64,000 nucleotides of DNA from Natronosalvus caseinilyticus (GTDB taxonomy: Archaea; Halobacteriota; Halobacteria; Halobacteriales; Natrialbaceae), in contig NZ_CP071596.1 in NCBI RefSeq assembly GCF_017357105.1, forward strand, positions 1,922,001-1,986,000, written 5' to 3'. Shown piece after piece: positions 7,552 through 15,709 of the stretch (position 1 is its first letter; each line of letters begins with the position of its first letter). The translations under genes and the position numbers were made by a program. The notes below the pieces were generated by a model. That model was not told the origin of the DNA. It searched no databases and saw only the letters and a list, made by a program, of their open reading frames with translations.

Positions 7552-8824
7552 CGGCAGTCACCTCCTCCGCTTCACTCGAGGCGGCCGGTGCGTGCCCGCG
7601 CCGGGCGAGCGTCCGGCGCATCTCGTTCTCGACGATCATGTACCCCTCGTCGAACCCCATGCCGGGTTTGGCCAGCACCTGGGCGGCGTCGGTCGCGAGC
7701 GCTACGTGCGCACAGGCACGCGCGGAGACGTCCGTCTCGTTGCAGGTGCCCCCGAGGTACGCGCGGGTGTCGGTCCCCTCGCAGTAGCGGACGGCCTCGC
7801 CGCTCCGGTGAATCCCGCCGAGATCCGGCGTCTTCACCTGCACGACGTCGGCCGCCCCGGCGTCGACGAACGCCCGGACATCCTCGAGGGTGTTACACCA
7901 TTCGTCGGCCACGACGTCGACTTCGACGCCTGCCGACGAGAGCCCGTCGCGCAGTTCGGCCATCGCGTGAATCTGGTCCTCGCGGGTGCCGACGTCCATC
8001 GGCCCCTCGATCTGGAGGGGGATCGGGCCAGCGGCGGCCTCGAGGTCGGCGAAGTACTCGAGAATTTCGTCGTCGTCGAACGGCGCGCCAAACAGCTCGC
8101 CGATCGTGCCGTAGACGTCGATATGGAAGCGCGGTTCGTAGCCCTCGGAACCCAGTTCGCCGGCGCGCTCGCGAAGCCACTCGAGGTAGGCGACCAGGTT
8201 CTCGCCCTCGGGGCCGAGCTTCGAGGGGCTGTTGAACAGCCCGTGGGGGAGGACGGGGACACCCTTGAGCAGCATCTTCTCGGCGTTCCGTCGACGGTCA
8301 TCGCCGGACTGACCGAAGACGGGGACCGGTCCGGTCGCCGGTTCCGTCTCGAGGGCGTCAGCGAGCACGTCGGTCATAGTCGTTTTTCGCGCACGCGCGG
8401 CCGCGTTGAGGAGTGCCTGGGAGACGCCGTAGCGGACGGCGGTGTGTAGTCGGGAGCCGTTCTGGCGAAGGCCCTCGAGCACGGCCGCGTTTTCGCCGAA
8501 GTCGCTCGGGTCGCGACCGACGAGCGCGTCGGCGACCGCACCCTCGACCAGTGGGGTGTACTCGGCGGCGCGAAAGAGGGGGTCACGCCCGCCCGCCCCG
8601 GAGTACTGGACGGCTGCACAGTCGCCGCGAACGACCGTCCCGTCGCTCAACTCGAGATCGACGAGCAGGGCCTCACCGGCCTGACGGACCGACTCGAAGC
8701 CGTCGGTGAGCGGGTCACCCGCGTAGGCGAAGCCGTCTTCCTGGGCACCTCGCTTGATGGCCAGCTGGTCGTCGGTGTAGAAGCCGGAGACCCCGGGAGT
8801 CGCGCGGACTGATTCAATCTGCAC
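7544..8824 (-). CDS. mal: Methylaspartate ammonia-lyase
   Basis: 426 residues from GTG 8824 (QIESVRATPGVSGFYTDDQ). Enolase-superfamily fold: EGPMDVGTREDQIHAMAEL supplies Mg ligands, and VVQVKTPDLGGIHRSGEA carries the catalytic Lys in the KTPDLGG motif. Removes ammonia from L-threo-3-methylaspartate to give mesaconate. An ATG at 8866 would add 14 residues inside mamE; I prefer 8824 because homologous enzymes begin close to the (Q)IxxVR block and GGTGA lies 5-10 nt before it. Overlaps the end of mamE by 11 nt. Confidence 0.88.
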   Translation of the reverse strand: MQIESVRATPGVSGFYTDDQLAIKRGAQEDGFAYAGDPLTDGFESVRQAGEALLVDLELSDGTVVRGDCAAVQYSGAGGRDPLFRAAEYTPLVEGAVADALVGRDPSDFGENAAVLEGLRQNGSRLHTAVRYGVSQALLNAAARARKTTMTDVLADALETEPATGPVPVFGQSGDDRRRNAEKMLLKGVPVLPHGLFNSPSKLGPEGENLVAYLEWLRERAGELGSEGYEPRFHIDVYGTIGELFGAPFDDDEILEYFADLEAAAGPIPLQIEGPMDVGTREDQIHAMAELRDGLSSAGVEVDVVADEWCNTLEDVRAFVDAGAADVVQVKTPDLGGIHRSGEAVRYCEGTDTRAYLGGTCNETDVSARACAHVALATDAAQVLAKPGMGFDEGYMIVENEMRRTLARRGHAPAASSEAEEVTADD

Positions 8825-10259
8825 GGGTGTCACCCCCGTTCGGCCGACCGATGAGGCGGCCGTCACTGATCGCGTCGACGTCGTCGGCGACCATGCGGAA
8901 CGATTGCTGGCGGCCCTCGGTTTCGGCCCGCTGGGCGAGACGCGCGGCGTGGATTTCCTTGACCTCGTCGCTCATCGCGAGGTCGCCGAACTCGAGGATG
9001 CGGACGCGGCCGTCGTCGTCGCGCGCGGGGAGGACGGCTCCGCGGGCGCTGTCACTCGGAGCGAAGGGAACGTCGAGCGCTCCCGAGTCGAACGCCCGAA
9101 TCGTGCCCCGGGCGACGTCACCGTCGCCGTGCTCGAGGACTGCCTCCAGGAGACAGCGGGTCTCGCGCTCGATCAGATCTTGTTCCTCGTCGATGCCGTC
9201 GATGTCGATGTCCTGCTCGAGTGCCATGTCGATGATCTGTCTCGTGGTTCGGAGGCCGGCCGCGTTCGCCTCCTTCGTCGGAACGCCCTGGAACTCCTGG
9301 GGCGATTTCGTGATTACCTTGTCGGGGCGGGCGATGGCTGCGGTCATGCCGCCGAGACCGATGACGCCATTCGCCCGCGCCTCGTCGGGCGGGAAGCCGC
9401 CCATCCACTCGTGGAAGACGGTGGTGACGCACACCTCGTCGGGGAGGTACTCCTCGCCGAGCGCTCGCAGTGCGCGGAGGGCCGCCACGTCCTGGACGAC
9501 GTTCCCGACCTGGCCGTAGCCCAGTGTGAGCGAACGCACGCCCTGGGTCGCTGCGAGCAGCCCCTCGAGCACCATCACGGTGATCGCGATGCTCGGCGGG
9601 ACGAGCGTCCCCGTGAGTGGGCCGAACGGCTCGCGGTTGATTCGGACGCCGCGTTCGGTGTAGGCACCGGCCAACCGGTCGACGAATTGCCAGTGCTCGA
9701 TGGTCGTCGCCAGATCGTGGCGCTTGGTGTAGGGAATGTTGTAGGAAATCGGGCCGCCTTCGAAGCTCTGGAAGCCGCCCGCGAACGTGATCGCGGCCAG
9801 CAGGCGGGCGTCGGGGGTCCCGTGGCGGACCTCGATCGGCGCGTCGACGGCGTCGATCAACTCGCGACAGCCCTCGACGCCGTGGTTGACCGCCGGGAAG
9901 CCGTTGAGGGTGTCGTCGCCCGACTCGCGGGCGGCCTCGAGTCCCTCCTGGGCCTTCCCGTACTCGTTGTCGCGCGTGTAGGAGTCGATGGTCGTCGGCA
10001 GGAGGTCCGCCTCACCCTCCGAATGAAGGTACTCGAGCAGGGCGATCTGGTCCTCGAGGCGCGGGACGCCCGCTCTCGGTTGCAAGAGCGGGTGGGTGGC
10101 CGACTCGAGTACGTCCGCGAAGCGCTTCGCGGGCGGCAACGACTCGTGGAACTCGACGGCTTCGTCGAAGTCGACGGCCTCGCCAGTGGGCCAGTTCTCG
10201 CGGAGGGCCGCGTCGATGCGTCGCAACTCCTCGGCCGGAATGCGCTCGTCGCGTATCAT
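8814..10259 (-). CDS. mamE: Methylaspartate mutase, E (epsilon) subunit
   Basis: 481 residues, the catalytic large subunit of adenosylcobalamin-dependent glutamate mutase. Clear blocks include LQPRAGVPRLEDQIALLEYL, GFPAVNHGVEGCRELID, TFAGGFQSFEGGPISYNIPYTK and TLGYGQVGNVVQDVAALRAL. Length matches the family (about 480). Rearranges L-glutamate to L-threo-3-methylaspartate. Its ATG follows the mamS stop codon directly (TAG then ATG), so the two subunits are stoichiometrically coupled. Glutamate enters from outside the window. Confidence 0.92.
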   Translation of the reverse strand: MIRDERIPAEELRRIDAALRENWPTGEAVDFDEAVEFHESLPPAKRFADVLESATHPLLQPRAGVPRLEDQIALLEYLHSEGEADLLPTTIDSYTRDNEYGKAQEGLEAARESGDDTLNGFPAVNHGVEGCRELIDAVDAPIEVRHGTPDARLLAAITFAGGFQSFEGGPISYNIPYTKRHDLATTIEHWQFVDRLAGAYTERGVRINREPFGPLTGTLVPPSIAITVMVLEGLLAATQGVRSLTLGYGQVGNVVQDVAALRALRALGEEYLPDEVCVTTVFHEWMGGFPPDEARANGVIGLGGMTAAIARPDKVITKSPQEFQGVPTKEANAAGLRTTRQIIDMALEQDIDIDGIDEEQDLIERETRCLLEAVLEHGDGDVARGTIRAFDSGALDVPFAPSDSARGAVLPARDDDGRVRILEFGDLAMSDEVKEIHAARLAQRAETEGRQQSFRMVADDVDAISDGRLIGRPNGGDTRAD

Positions 10260-10706
10260 CTACGAGGTGACGGTGGCCCGGTCTCGTTCTTGCTCCGTGG
10301 CCGTGAGCTGGAGGTCGCGTTTCAGGGCCGCGATCGCTTCCTCGGGCCGGGTCTCGGCGTCGAAGACGCGATCGAACCCCAGTTCGTGGAAGGTCTCGCG
10401 AGTCCGCTCGAAGTCGTCCTGGCCGACGGCGAGGTTGCCGCCGATGTAGGTCACCGCGTCGACTTCGTGGGCTTCGAGCGTCTCCTGGAACCCCTGGCAG
10501 TCCTGCTCGGCGTGGCCGTAGAGCGAGGAGACCAGTACGGCCTCGGCGTCGTGCTCGCTGGCGGCGTCGGCGAACTCCTCCTGGGAGGTCTGGACGCCGA
10601 GGTTGATGACTTCGAAGCCTGCTGCAGCGAACGCCTGCTCGAGGATCGTGATGCCGACGACGTGGGCGTCGGACCCGATGACCCCGAGAACGACCGTGCG
10701 GGACAT
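10260..10706 (-). CDS. mamS: Methylaspartate mutase, S (sigma) cobalamin-binding subunit
   Basis: 148 residues. B12-binding flavodoxin-like domain with the signature GSDAHVVGITILEQAF (D-x-H-x-x-G, His being the cobalt ligand), VSSLYGHAEQDC and TYIGGNLAVGQ. Together with MamE it forms the glutamate mutase. First gene of the operon. Starts at 10721 or 10706 are possible; 10706 is chosen because TTTAAA at 10734-10739 then lies at the usual archaeal TATA distance for a leaderless message and homologues begin MSRTV. Confidence 0.92.
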   Translation of the reverse strand: MSRTVVLGVIGSDAHVVGITILEQAFAAAGFEVINLGVQTSQEEFADAASEHDAEAVLVSSLYGHAEQDCQGFQETLEAHEVDAVTYIGGNLAVGQDDFERTRETFHELGFDRVFDAETRPEEAIAALKRDLQLTATEQERDRATVTS

Positions 10707-10856
10707 TGTGTGCACAACCATGATAGACCAGTGTTTAAACTTAATGGTCGATTATGATAATACTCCTAATACACCTTAACGCCCCTCCTGTGGGACTCTA
10801 TGACACCATCATGATTTATAGTAAAGATTTTTACTCACATTGCGTGAGGTGAACCC
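10707..10856. promoter_or_regulatory. Divergent promoter region of mamS operon and mct
   Basis: AT-rich compared with the genes on both sides. For mamS (minus) a TTTAAA element occupies 10734-10739, about 28-33 nt before the start. For mct (plus) TTTATA is at 10815-10820 and a ribosome-binding GAGGTGA at 10846-10852. A short palindrome TGTGCACA lies at 10708-10715, at the mamS start, and ATTATGATAAT at 10753-10763 is a near-palindrome in the middle. Such elements could bind a common regulator of the cycle; none is identified. Confidence 0.6.
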
Positions 10857-12029
10857 ATGGGAGCGCTCTCTTCGCTTCGCGTGCTGGACCTGACGCAGGT
10901 GCTCGCCGGACCGTACTGTACGATGTTGCTCGCGGACATGGGCGCGGACGTCGTCAAGATCGAACGGCCGGGTGGGGACCTCATCCGCCCCAATCCACCG
11001 TTCGTCGAAAGCGCTCAGGAAGAGGCCTACGGCGGCTACTTCCAGAGCGTCAATCGCGGAAAGCGCAGCCTCGAACTGGACCTCGAGGCCGAGCGTGACC
11101 GCGAGGCGTTCCTCTCGCTCGTCGAGGAGGCCGACGTGGTCGTCGAGAACTACCGCGCGGGCACGATGGAGCGATTCGACCTGGGCTACGAGACGCTCGC
11201 TGAGCACAACCCGGAACTGATCTACTCCTCGATTCGCGGTTTCGGGGATCCACGGACGGGCGAGACACACCGGCAGGGCCAGCCGTCGTTCGACCTCGTC
11301 GCGCAGGCGCTGGGCGGCGTCATGGAGATCACCGGCCAGGAGGACGGCCCGCCGACGAAGGTCGGCCCCGGCATCGGCGACCTCTTCACGGCGACGCTGA
11401 ACTGCGTCGGCATCCTCGCGGCGTTGCACCACCGCGAGCGAACCGGCGAGGGCCAGTACGTCGACACCGCCATGTACGACGCGATGATCAGCATGACCGA
11501 GCGGGCGATCTACCAGCACTCCTACACCGGCGAGGCGCCGACACGCCAGGGGAACTCCCACCCGACGCTCTTTCCGTACGACGCGTTCGAAGCCGCCGAC
11601 GGCCACGTCGTGATCGCCGCGTTCGGCTCGAACCACTGGAACGCCCTCTGTGAGACGATGGATCGTCCGGACCTCGCCGCCGAGTACCCGGACGCCTCGA
11701 GTCGGCTGGGTAGTCGAGAAACCCTCCGAGCGGCCATCCTCGAGTGGACGCGCGAGCGCACGTGTGACGAAATCTGTGACGCGCTCGAGGGCCGGGTGCC
11801 CGTCGCGCCCGTCCAGAACACGGCAGACATATTCGACGACCCGCACGTGCACGCGCGCGAAATGCTCGTTCCGGTTGTCCAGCCCGGGGCCGACCGCGAG
11901 GTCGAAATCGCGGGCAGTCCGATCAAGATGAGCGAGACGCCCCCACGACCGCGTGGGCGCGCGCCGCTGCTCGACGAACACCGCGAGGAAGTACTCGAGG
12001 ACGCGGTTCGAGCGGCAGAATCAGACTGA
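10857..12029 (+). CDS. mct: Succinyl-CoA:mesaconate CoA-transferase (family III)
   Basis: 390 residues. Family III CoA-transferase: LDLTQVLAGPYCTMLLADMGADVVKIE at the N-terminus, ENYRAGTMERFDLGYE, and the catalytic-Asp region GQYVDTAMYDAMISM. Activates mesaconate to mesaconyl-CoA using succinyl-CoA, linking the ammonia-lyase step to the hydratase. Divergent from mamS across a 150-nt promoter region, the arrangement expected if both arms are co-regulated. Substrate is inferred from the cluster; the sequence alone says only family III CoA-transferase. Confidence 0.88.
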   Translation: MGALSSLRVLDLTQVLAGPYCTMLLADMGADVVKIERPGGDLIRPNPPFVESAQEEAYGGYFQSVNRGKRSLELDLEAERDREAFLSLVEEADVVVENYRAGTMERFDLGYETLAEHNPELIYSSIRGFGDPRTGETHRQGQPSFDLVAQALGGVMEITGQEDGPPTKVGPGIGDLFTATLNCVGILAALHHRERTGEGQYVDTAMYDAMISMTERAIYQHSYTGEAPTRQGNSHPTLFPYDAFEAADGHVVIAAFGSNHWNALCETMDRPDLAAEYPDASSRLGSRETLRAAILEWTRERTCDEICDALEGRVPVAPVQNTADIFDDPHVHAREMLVPVVQPGADREVEIAGSPIKMSETPPRPRGRAPLLDEHREEVLEDAVRAAESD

Positions 12030-12081
12030 GCCGTCGAAGCGGAGAGTAATCCTTTTGCGCCCCCCGGGCACACGCTCTGGT

Positions 12082-12402
12082 ATGGACTGGCCACACGACC
12101 CCGACGGGGAGGAGGGCAGCGAAGGGATGCGCAAGTTCGACATGGCGATCATCGCCAAAAAGGTCGACGAGGACGAGGACTTCCCGCTCGAGCGCGACGC
12201 GTTCGTCGAGGCCCACGGCGAGGAACCCATCCGGATCAACTACCAGTCGGTCGTCGCGCTCGCGGACATCTTCGAGTACGTCGGCGAATCGGAGTTCGAG
12301 ACGATCACGGACATGCACAAGGCGGTCGGCGCGGCCATGCGCGAGGGGAACTTCTGGGACTACCACCCGGTCGGGGCGAACCCCGAGACGAAGTCGGCCT
12401 GA
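12082..12402 (+). CDS. DUF5785-like small haloarchaeal protein
   Basis: 106 residues from ATG 12082 (MDWPHDPDGEEGSEGMRKFD). Conserved haloarchaeal family with this highly characteristic N-terminus, plus HGEEPIRINYQSVVALADIFEYV and the C-terminal FWDYHPVG. The compact, acidic, soluble protein has no transmembrane segment or catalytic motif I can see. Follows mct by 52 nt and could be read through from it, but there is no reason to link it with the methylaspartate cycle. An upstream in-frame start at 11953 would overlap mct and is rejected. Confidence 0.75.
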   Translation: MDWPHDPDGEEGSEGMRKFDMAIIAKKVDEDEDFPLERDAFVEAHGEEPIRINYQSVVALADIFEYVGESEFETITDMHKAVGAAMREGNFWDYHPVGANPETKSA

Positions 12403-12626
12403 TCGACGCCTCGTTTCGATCGAACGTCGTTGTGCCGTTCTCGTTTTCGTTCTCGTTCCAGGTCTCAGTACACATCCACTCGAGTCACCCGATCAGTAAC
12501 CCTTCCTCGGGCGGGCGCGTCCGCGAGGTCGATTGTGGAGGCCTCCGCTCGAATCGCCTCGGATCGTCCATCACGAATCTGGATTACGTATCGCTTATAC
12601 GATATCGTTCGAAACGGACGAGTACC

Positions 12627-13382
12627 GTGACGAACACGCAGGTGACGCTCTTCCAGATCGACAACTACGGACCGTGGACCGTGACGCCGGAACCGCGACG
12701 GGAAGCCGACCTCCAGACGCTCCAGTCGCGACTGTACGCCGACCTCTCGCAGTACATCGGCGCTCGCGACGGCTACGTCTTCTTCACCCGATTCGACAAC
12801 ATGATCGCCGTCACGAACGGCCTCGATTTCGAGGACCACGCATTGATCCAGGAATCCGTCGGTAACCGCTATCCGGTCACCCTGAGCCTCGGCGTCGCGA
12901 CGGGGACGACCCCGGTGCAGGCGCTCTCGGACGCGACGAGCCTCATCCAGGATGCCGGCAGCGCCCAGGACAAGAATCGTCGCGAAATCCTCGAGGGCCG
13001 AACCATCGACGACGCCCACCGAACAGACGGCGACGTTCAAATCGCTCACTTCGACGTGATCGACGCGACCGGCCAGTACACCGACGAACTCAACGCCTTC
13101 GATAGCTTCATCGAGATCGAACAGGGCTACGCCGCGCTCATGCGCCACATGCGTCGCGCCCACGGCAGCCTCTCGTTTTTCGTCGGCGGCGACAACGTCA
13201 TCGTCGTTTGCCCGGACCTCGAGCGAGCGGACTACCTCGAGGCCATCGAACACGTCGAGTCGGCGGTCGACGTGACCATGCAGGTCGGCGTCGGTACAGG
13301 AGCCAGCGCTCACGAGGCGGGGTACGCGGCGAAACACGCCCTCGAGCACTGTCGGGCGAACGGGACGCGCGTGGAGTTCTGA
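12627..13382 (+). CDS. gch3: GTP cyclohydrolase III
   Basis: 251 residues from GTG 12627 (TNTQVTLFQIDNYGPWTVTPEPRREADLQ). Archaeal GTP cyclohydrolase III (ArfA) family: the palm-like fold is visible in GYVFFTRFDNMIAVTNGL and LSFFVGGDNVIVVCPDL, which contains the duplicated D-N motif typical of this cyclase-like enzyme. Opens GTP to a formamidopyrimidine at the start of archaeal riboflavin and F420 synthesis. The longer reading frame from 12432 runs through unlikely sequence; homologues begin with the MTNTQ-like block. Confidence 0.9.
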   Translation: MTNTQVTLFQIDNYGPWTVTPEPRREADLQTLQSRLYADLSQYIGARDGYVFFTRFDNMIAVTNGLDFEDHALIQESVGNRYPVTLSLGVATGTTPVQALSDATSLIQDAGSAQDKNRREILEGRTIDDAHRTDGDVQIAHFDVIDATGQYTDELNAFDSFIEIEQGYAALMRHMRRAHGSLSFFVGGDNVIVVCPDLERADYLEAIEHVESAVDVTMQVGVGTGASAHEAGYAAKHALEHCRANGTRVEF

Positions 13383-13527
13383 ATTCTGAATCGTTCTCGG
13401 TCCGTTCGGGTACGACAGAAGAATCGCCGCCGGGCCGTCAGGGTACTACAGAAAGCGAAACTTCAGTGTGTGACCGTATATACGTGTCGGAGGTACCTTT
13501 TAGGTCGTTTGGGCTGTGTATTTGGCT

Positions 13528-14106
13528 ATGGAATCGGATCTGTCGGTCAAGGATACCCTGACGACTGAATACGTCGGTGTGAGTGAATCCGACACCGTAC
13601 TCGGTGCGGTGCAGTTGATGCGCGAAGAGCGCGCCGGCTGCGTGCTCGTCGTTCGTGGGTCCGAGGCCGTCGGGATCATGACCGAGTGGGACGTCCTGGG
13701 CGTCGTCGAAGACGAGGACGACCCGAGCGAGATGACCGTCGGCGAGGTCATGTCGTCGCCAGTGCTCACGATCGAGACCGACCGCTCGCTGACCGATGCC
13801 GCGGACACGATGGCAAGTCAGAACATTCGCAACCTCGCGGTGGAGGAAAACGGCGAACTCGTCGGCGTGCTTACCCAGCGCGACGTCATCGCCGTCGCGG
13901 GGTCGTTCCACGGTGCGACGAGCCAACCGGCCGCCGAGGGCGTCGGCGTCACGAACGAGGGCACCACGACCCTCTCGGACGAGTACGCGACCAACGGCGG
14001 CGAGGAGTTCAGCACGCAGGGCGTCTGTGAGGCGTGTGGGACGCTCACCGACTCGCTCCAGGAGGCCAACGGCCAACTGGTCTGCGTGGACTGCCGGCAG
14101 GTGTGA
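13528..14106 (+). CDS. Tandem CBS domain protein with C-terminal zinc ribbon
   Basis: 192 residues. Two CBS domains: residues about 8-65 (VKDTLTTEYVGVSESDTVLGAV ... GIMTEWDVL) and 72-130 (MTVGEVMSSPVLTIETD ... VGVLTQRDVIAVA). A small C-terminal zinc ribbon follows, with CEACGTL and CVDC spaced about 20 residues apart. CBS pairs commonly bind adenine nucleotides and act as energy sensors; the ribbon suggests contact with another protein or nucleic acid. Start 13528 is used rather than an in-frame GTG at 13516; a GTATATAC element lies about 50 nt upstream. Confidence 0.85.
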   Translation: MESDLSVKDTLTTEYVGVSESDTVLGAVQLMREERAGCVLVVRGSEAVGIMTEWDVLGVVEDEDDPSEMTVGEVMSSPVLTIETDRSLTDAADTMASQNIRNLAVEENGELVGVLTQRDVIAVAGSFHGATSQPAAEGVGVTNEGTTTLSDEYATNGGEEFSTQGVCEACGTLTDSLQEANGQLVCVDCRQV

Positions 14107-14256
14107 CGTGCCCGCCGAGCTGTGTGACCAGCCGATTCAGACCGTGGCTCGTTCGCCCGGGCATCTCGAGCGGCGAAGCCTGTACCTCGAGCGGCGATAT
14201 CCGTGTCTCGAGCTGCCAGTGTTAGTGAACCTCCCTCGAGCGCCGCTCATCCACGA

Positions 14257-14772
14257 ATGACGGTCGGCGACGATCCCGACCTCGTGATCGAACCGGCAAC
14301 GAGTGACGACCTCGAGGCCGTCACGGAGTGCTGGGTCCGCCTCGCGACCGATCAGCGCCGACACGGCTCCGTCGTTCGCCCGGAGGAAAACCGGGAGACG
14401 ATGCGGGCGACTCTCGGCGCTCACCAGGTCGACGACGGACTGCTGGTCGCCAGAGACGGGGACCGAATCGTCGGATTCGCGTCCTTCTCGGTCGAACACG
14501 GCGCGCTCGAGCTGGCGTGTACGCGTGGCCTGCTCTCGAACATCTACGTCGACCCCGACTACCGCGGTCGGGGACTCGGGTCGGCGTTACTCGACCGCGC
14601 CGAGGCCAGCCTCGCCGACCGCGGCGTCGATCGGCTGGTTCTCGAGGCGATGGCCGACAACGAGGAGGCCAGGCGCTTCTACCGCGAGGCGGGGTACGAG
14701 CCGTTTCGGGTCGGCCTCGAACGCGAACTCGATCGGCCGGCCGAAAACGATACACACTCAAAGGACGAGTGA
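14257..14772 (+). CDS. GNAT family N-acetyltransferase
   Basis: 171 residues. Acetyl-CoA binding motif A is clear: LSNIYVDPDYRGRGLGSALLDRAE (R-G-x-G-L/x-G/S), followed by LVLEAMADNEEARRFYREAGYEP of motif B. Soluble. The substrate cannot be inferred; many such enzymes acetylate protein N-termini, amines or amino acids. ATG 14257 is preferred to an in-frame start at 14203, whose extra residues look non-native. A tRNA gene begins 16 nt after the stop, an unusually close neighbour. Confidence 0.8.
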   Translation: MTVGDDPDLVIEPATSDDLEAVTECWVRLATDQRRHGSVVRPEENRETMRATLGAHQVDDGLLVARDGDRIVGFASFSVEHGALELACTRGLLSNIYVDPDYRGRGLGSALLDRAEASLADRGVDRLVLEAMADNEEARRFYREAGYEPFRVGLERELDRPAENDTHSKDE

Positions 14773-14787
14773 TAACTCACAGACCGC

Positions 14788-14861
14788 GCCAGGGGAGCAT
14801 GGGTGGTACATGCACTCGACTTGTAATCGAGAGTTCACGGGTTCAAATCCCGTCCCTGGCT
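14788..14861 (+). tRNA. tRNA-Thr(UGU), with an atypical D arm
   Basis: Seen as a full cloverleaf: acceptor GCCAGGG/CCCTGGC, D stem GCAT/ATGC, anticodon stem CTCGA/TCGAG with loop CTTGTAA (anticodon UGU, Thr), T stem ACGGG/CCCGT with TTCAAAT loop, and discriminator T. The discriminator U and first base pairs GC fit archaeal threonine tRNAs. Oddly, the positions usually U8 and A14 are both G here, and no CCA is encoded. The intact stems argue for a working gene, but the missing U8-A14 pair should weaken folding. No attachment-site duplicate was found. Confidence 0.8.
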
Positions 14862-15295
14862 CTTTCTCGCGATTGTCGGTTCCGACGTCGAACGGCATGG
14901 ACGATCGCCCCGATTCGGCGTGGTGCTGTCCACGCTCACCTCGAGCGGTTCGCACGAGTGTAGGAGCAGCCCGCCTTCACCTGCTGTCGAACAGTCGTTA
15001 TGCGTGTTACTCTCCCACGCGGTTGATGACGAGAAACCCGGTAAAAATTGCAACCACCTGCGACGTTCGGTCAATCGACCGACTGTTTCATAGAATCCAG
15101 ACGTTCAATGCGTGATTACACTCTCGAGTTCGCCACTGAACTCGTTCAGACTACGCTGACAGTACTAATTTTATGATAAAGTAGATGCCCAAATTGAAGA
15201 ATAATGTCTGTATTAGATGATTGGTGTATAGAAATGTGCAGCAAGAGGGGCTTGAGGCCACAGGTTTTATATCCAACCGTGTAAAGCATCCGCCA
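14862..15295 (+). other. Gene-free stretch after the tRNA, with the promoter of the next gene
   Basis: No convincing ORF on either strand. The first 150 nt are GC-rich; the remainder is AT-rich and contains a TATA element TTTATATC at about 15263-15270 that serves the next gene. Nothing resembling an integrase, a repeat of the tRNA 3' end, or a terminator hairpin was recognised here. Confidence 0.5.
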
Positions 15296-15571
15296 ATGCT
15301 ACTGTCAGCCGACCGATCGAGCATGAACGAAGGAGTTCCTCTTAGTTTCCGTATCGTCGAAGCCGTTGCCAGAGAAGAGGGTGTCGACCCTGTCGAAATC
15401 GAACCTCCCGAGTACGACGCTCTCTACGACGTTCTCAATCCTGAAGCGCTCGACTCCCTGTTCGCGCCGCGCGAGGATGGCACTCCGCGGAGCCCCGGCG
15501 AAGTAACGTTCACGTTCTGTGGGTACGAGATGGTCGTCGAGAGCGACGGCGAAGTCACTATTCTCGATTGA
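15296..15571 (+). CDS. HalOD1 output-domain protein
   Basis: 91 residues from ATG 15296. A single HalOD1 domain: VPLSFRIVEAVAREEGVDPVEIEPP, the conserved YDVLNPEALDSLFAP block and the C-terminal strand pair VTFTFCGYEMVVESDGEVTIL. TTTATATC lies about 26-33 nt upstream, so the message is probably leaderless and starts at or next to this ATG. A start at 15323 is the alternative; the 15221 start is rejected. One of three HalOD1 genes in the window, here without a regulator next to it. Confidence 0.75.
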   Translation: MLLSADRSSMNEGVPLSFRIVEAVAREEGVDPVEIEPPEYDALYDVLNPEALDSLFAPREDGTPRSPGEVTFTFCGYEMVVESDGEVTILD

Positions 15572-15709
15572 CGCGTTCGCGTTACGGTCGTCTCTGCCCA
15601 CACACCTCACAGCAGCGCCCAGAGCGACGTAGTGTCGTCCGCGTCGAACATGGACGGCTATTCGAGCTTGCATCCGGAAACAGTTATTCGAACTCGCGTC
15701 CGCAAATGG

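Noticed and set aside
8904-10757. 617-residue plus-strand frame opposite mamE/mamS
   Set aside because: Antisense shadow of genes with clear motifs; composition of the product is Arg/Gly/Val-rich without domains.
15000-15295. Integrase attachment site next to the tRNA gene
   Set aside because: No repeat of the tRNA 3' end was found within the window and no integrase gene is present.
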